39,983 bases of DNA from contig JANLQX010000108.1 in the NCBI GenBank assembly GCA_031368095.1, positions 1-39,983 on the forward strand. The letters run 5' to 3'. This stretch comes from JANLQX01 sp031368095. Its GTDB lineage: Bacteria > Actinomycetota > Acidimicrobiia > Acidimicrobiales > JANYDT01. The notes below the pieces were generated by a model that was given only the letters and a program-made list of their open reading frames with translations, ran no database searches and had not been told where the DNA came from. Position numbers and translations under genes: made by a program. Position 1 is the first letter of the stretch. Each line of letters starts with the position of its first letter. Below are positions 39,520 to 39,983 of the stretch, piece by piece.

Positions 39520-39718
39520 GTCGCCTCGCTCCGACTCGTGGTAATTCAGCAGTCTGACCCAGGGCCCGTCGAGGTTGCATCATTCGACGGCGGTCCCCTC
39601 GAGCTCGACCGTGAGGGTCGCAATGGCCAGGCGTGTCGCCCCGACTGCCTTGTCAACGCAGTGCGGTTGACATTCAAAATACTTAGTCGGTCGTGCAGCG
39701 GGGTAGGAGACTTACTTG
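39520..39718. promoter_or_regulatory. Divergent intergenic region with a 7-bp dyad
   Basis: TGTCAAC (39651-39657) and GTTGACA (39666-39672) form a perfect inverted repeat around GCAGTGCG between the DksA-like and HAD genes. Each arm contains TTGACA, which would be a -35 in opposite directions, but no good -10 lies at the right distance on either strand. No RNA gene or convincing small ORF is visible in the rest. Confidence 0.4.
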
Positions 39719-39983
39719 ATGCTGGTGATGATCGACTTGGATAACACGCTCGCCGATCGGGAAGGGGCGGCGTCCGCCTGGATTAGGGAATTCTCGCTCG
39801 AGAACTCGCTTCCCGCAGACGCGGTCGATTGGTTCATGGAGGCCGACCAAGATGGCTACGCGCCGCGCCGCTCGGTGATCGATGGGCTCCGACAGCGTTA
39901 CGGACTGGAGCGGAGTACTGACGGATTGCTGGCGATCTACCAGCGAAGGGTGGTCGAGTTCGTCGAGGTGTGCGCCGGCGCGT
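39719..39983 (+). CDS. HAD-superfamily phosphatase, N-terminal part (runs off the window)
   Basis: 88 codons are present from ATG 39719 (ATG 39728 is an alternative), with GGAG 9-11 bases upstream. MLVMIDLDNTLADREGAASAWI contains the nucleophile motif DxDxT/N typical of HAD hydrolases. After this, residues such as VDWFMEADQDGYAPRRSVIDGLRQRYGL form the helical cap of the haloacid dehalogenase/phosphoglycolate-like type. The gene continues past the end of the window, so motifs II-IV are not visible. Confidence 0.85.
   Translation, partial: MLVMIDLDNTLADREGAASAWIREFSLENSLPADAVDWFMEADQDGYAPRRSVIDGLRQRYGLERSTDGLLAIYQRRVVEFVEVCAGA

Noticed and set aside
39667..39672. TTGACA as the -35 of a sigma70-type promoter for the HAD gene
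   Set aside because: No acceptable -10 at 16-18 bp; the hexamer is better explained as one arm of the inverted repeat.
39520..39718. A short minus-strand frame (about 40 codons with two Cys) in the gap before the DksA-like gene
   Set aside because: It has no usable start codon and no Shine-Dalgarno; its coding look can be explained by GC-rich composition.
38839..39744. 301-codon plus-strand frame opposite the P-loop and DksA-like genes
   Set aside because: The minus-strand proteins have a Walker A and a four-cysteine zinc finger; the plus frame has neither motifs nor a good start.

Overview
The window is about 40 kb of GC-rich bacterial DNA, gene-dense, with many 1-4 bp start/stop overlaps. 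The DUF222/HNH gene, the gene families present and the leaderless-looking starts point to an actinobacterium. I would guess an aquatic Acidimicrobiia (Ilumatobacter-like) lineage, but no rRNA or marker gene is present to settle this. I see no rRNA, tRNA, CRISPR array or replication origin, and no gene-free stretch longer than 300 bases.

Layout. 1-2377: end of a glycine-betaine-type ABC importer (ATPase tail plus a double-length permease). 2448-5285: a second, sulfonate/taurine-type ABC importer. 5322-7965 (minus): folD and fhs, the folate C1 interconversion enzymes. 8119-12829: an NAD-linked formate dehydrogenase operon. 12886-13550: an AbrB-type toxin-antitoxin-like pair. 13578-17344: MgtC-like protein, polysaccharide deacetylase and a three-domain PAP2/kinase/flippase-like membrane protein. 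17409-18037: vapBC. 18113-19794: VOC protein and MFS transporter. 19795-24768: GntR regulator divergent from a dimethylglycine-dehydrogenase-like flavoprotein with its own ETF. 24843-26263: a DUF222/HNH unit that appears to have inserted into the 3' end of an acetyltransferase gene. 26721-28759: CGNR regulator, acetyltransferase and 2OG-Fe(II) oxygenase. 28723-31151: MFS transporter and a GbcA-like Rieske glycine-betaine demethylase. 31310-36162: HyuA-type hydantoinase, enolase-superfamily enzyme, DUF1638 protein and epoxide-hydrolase-like protein. 36313-38626: betaine-homocysteine methyltransferase, TetR regulator and crotonase. 38666-39983: P-loop kinase, DksA/TraR-like protein and the start of a HAD phosphatase.

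How they fit together. Betaine import, GbcA or BHMT for the first demethylation, the DMGDH-like enzyme with ETF for the next methyl group(s) (handed to tetrahydrofolate), FolD, Fhs and formate dehydrogenase together can carry the methyl groups of betaine to CO2 with recovery of NADPH, ATP and NADH. The pathway is inferred from gene content.

The most unusual item is the formate dehydrogenase. Its catalytic subunit contains an in-frame UGA at 8407-8409, followed at the same distance as in E. coli fdhF by a hairpin with a GGUCU loop, so it is a selenoprotein. The alpha subunit is also split and permuted along the operon: the catalytic part (with Sec) comes first, then a fused NuoE/NuoF-like subunit. 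The N-terminal iron-sulfur part, including the [4Fe-4S] domain that normally starts the catalytic region, comes last.
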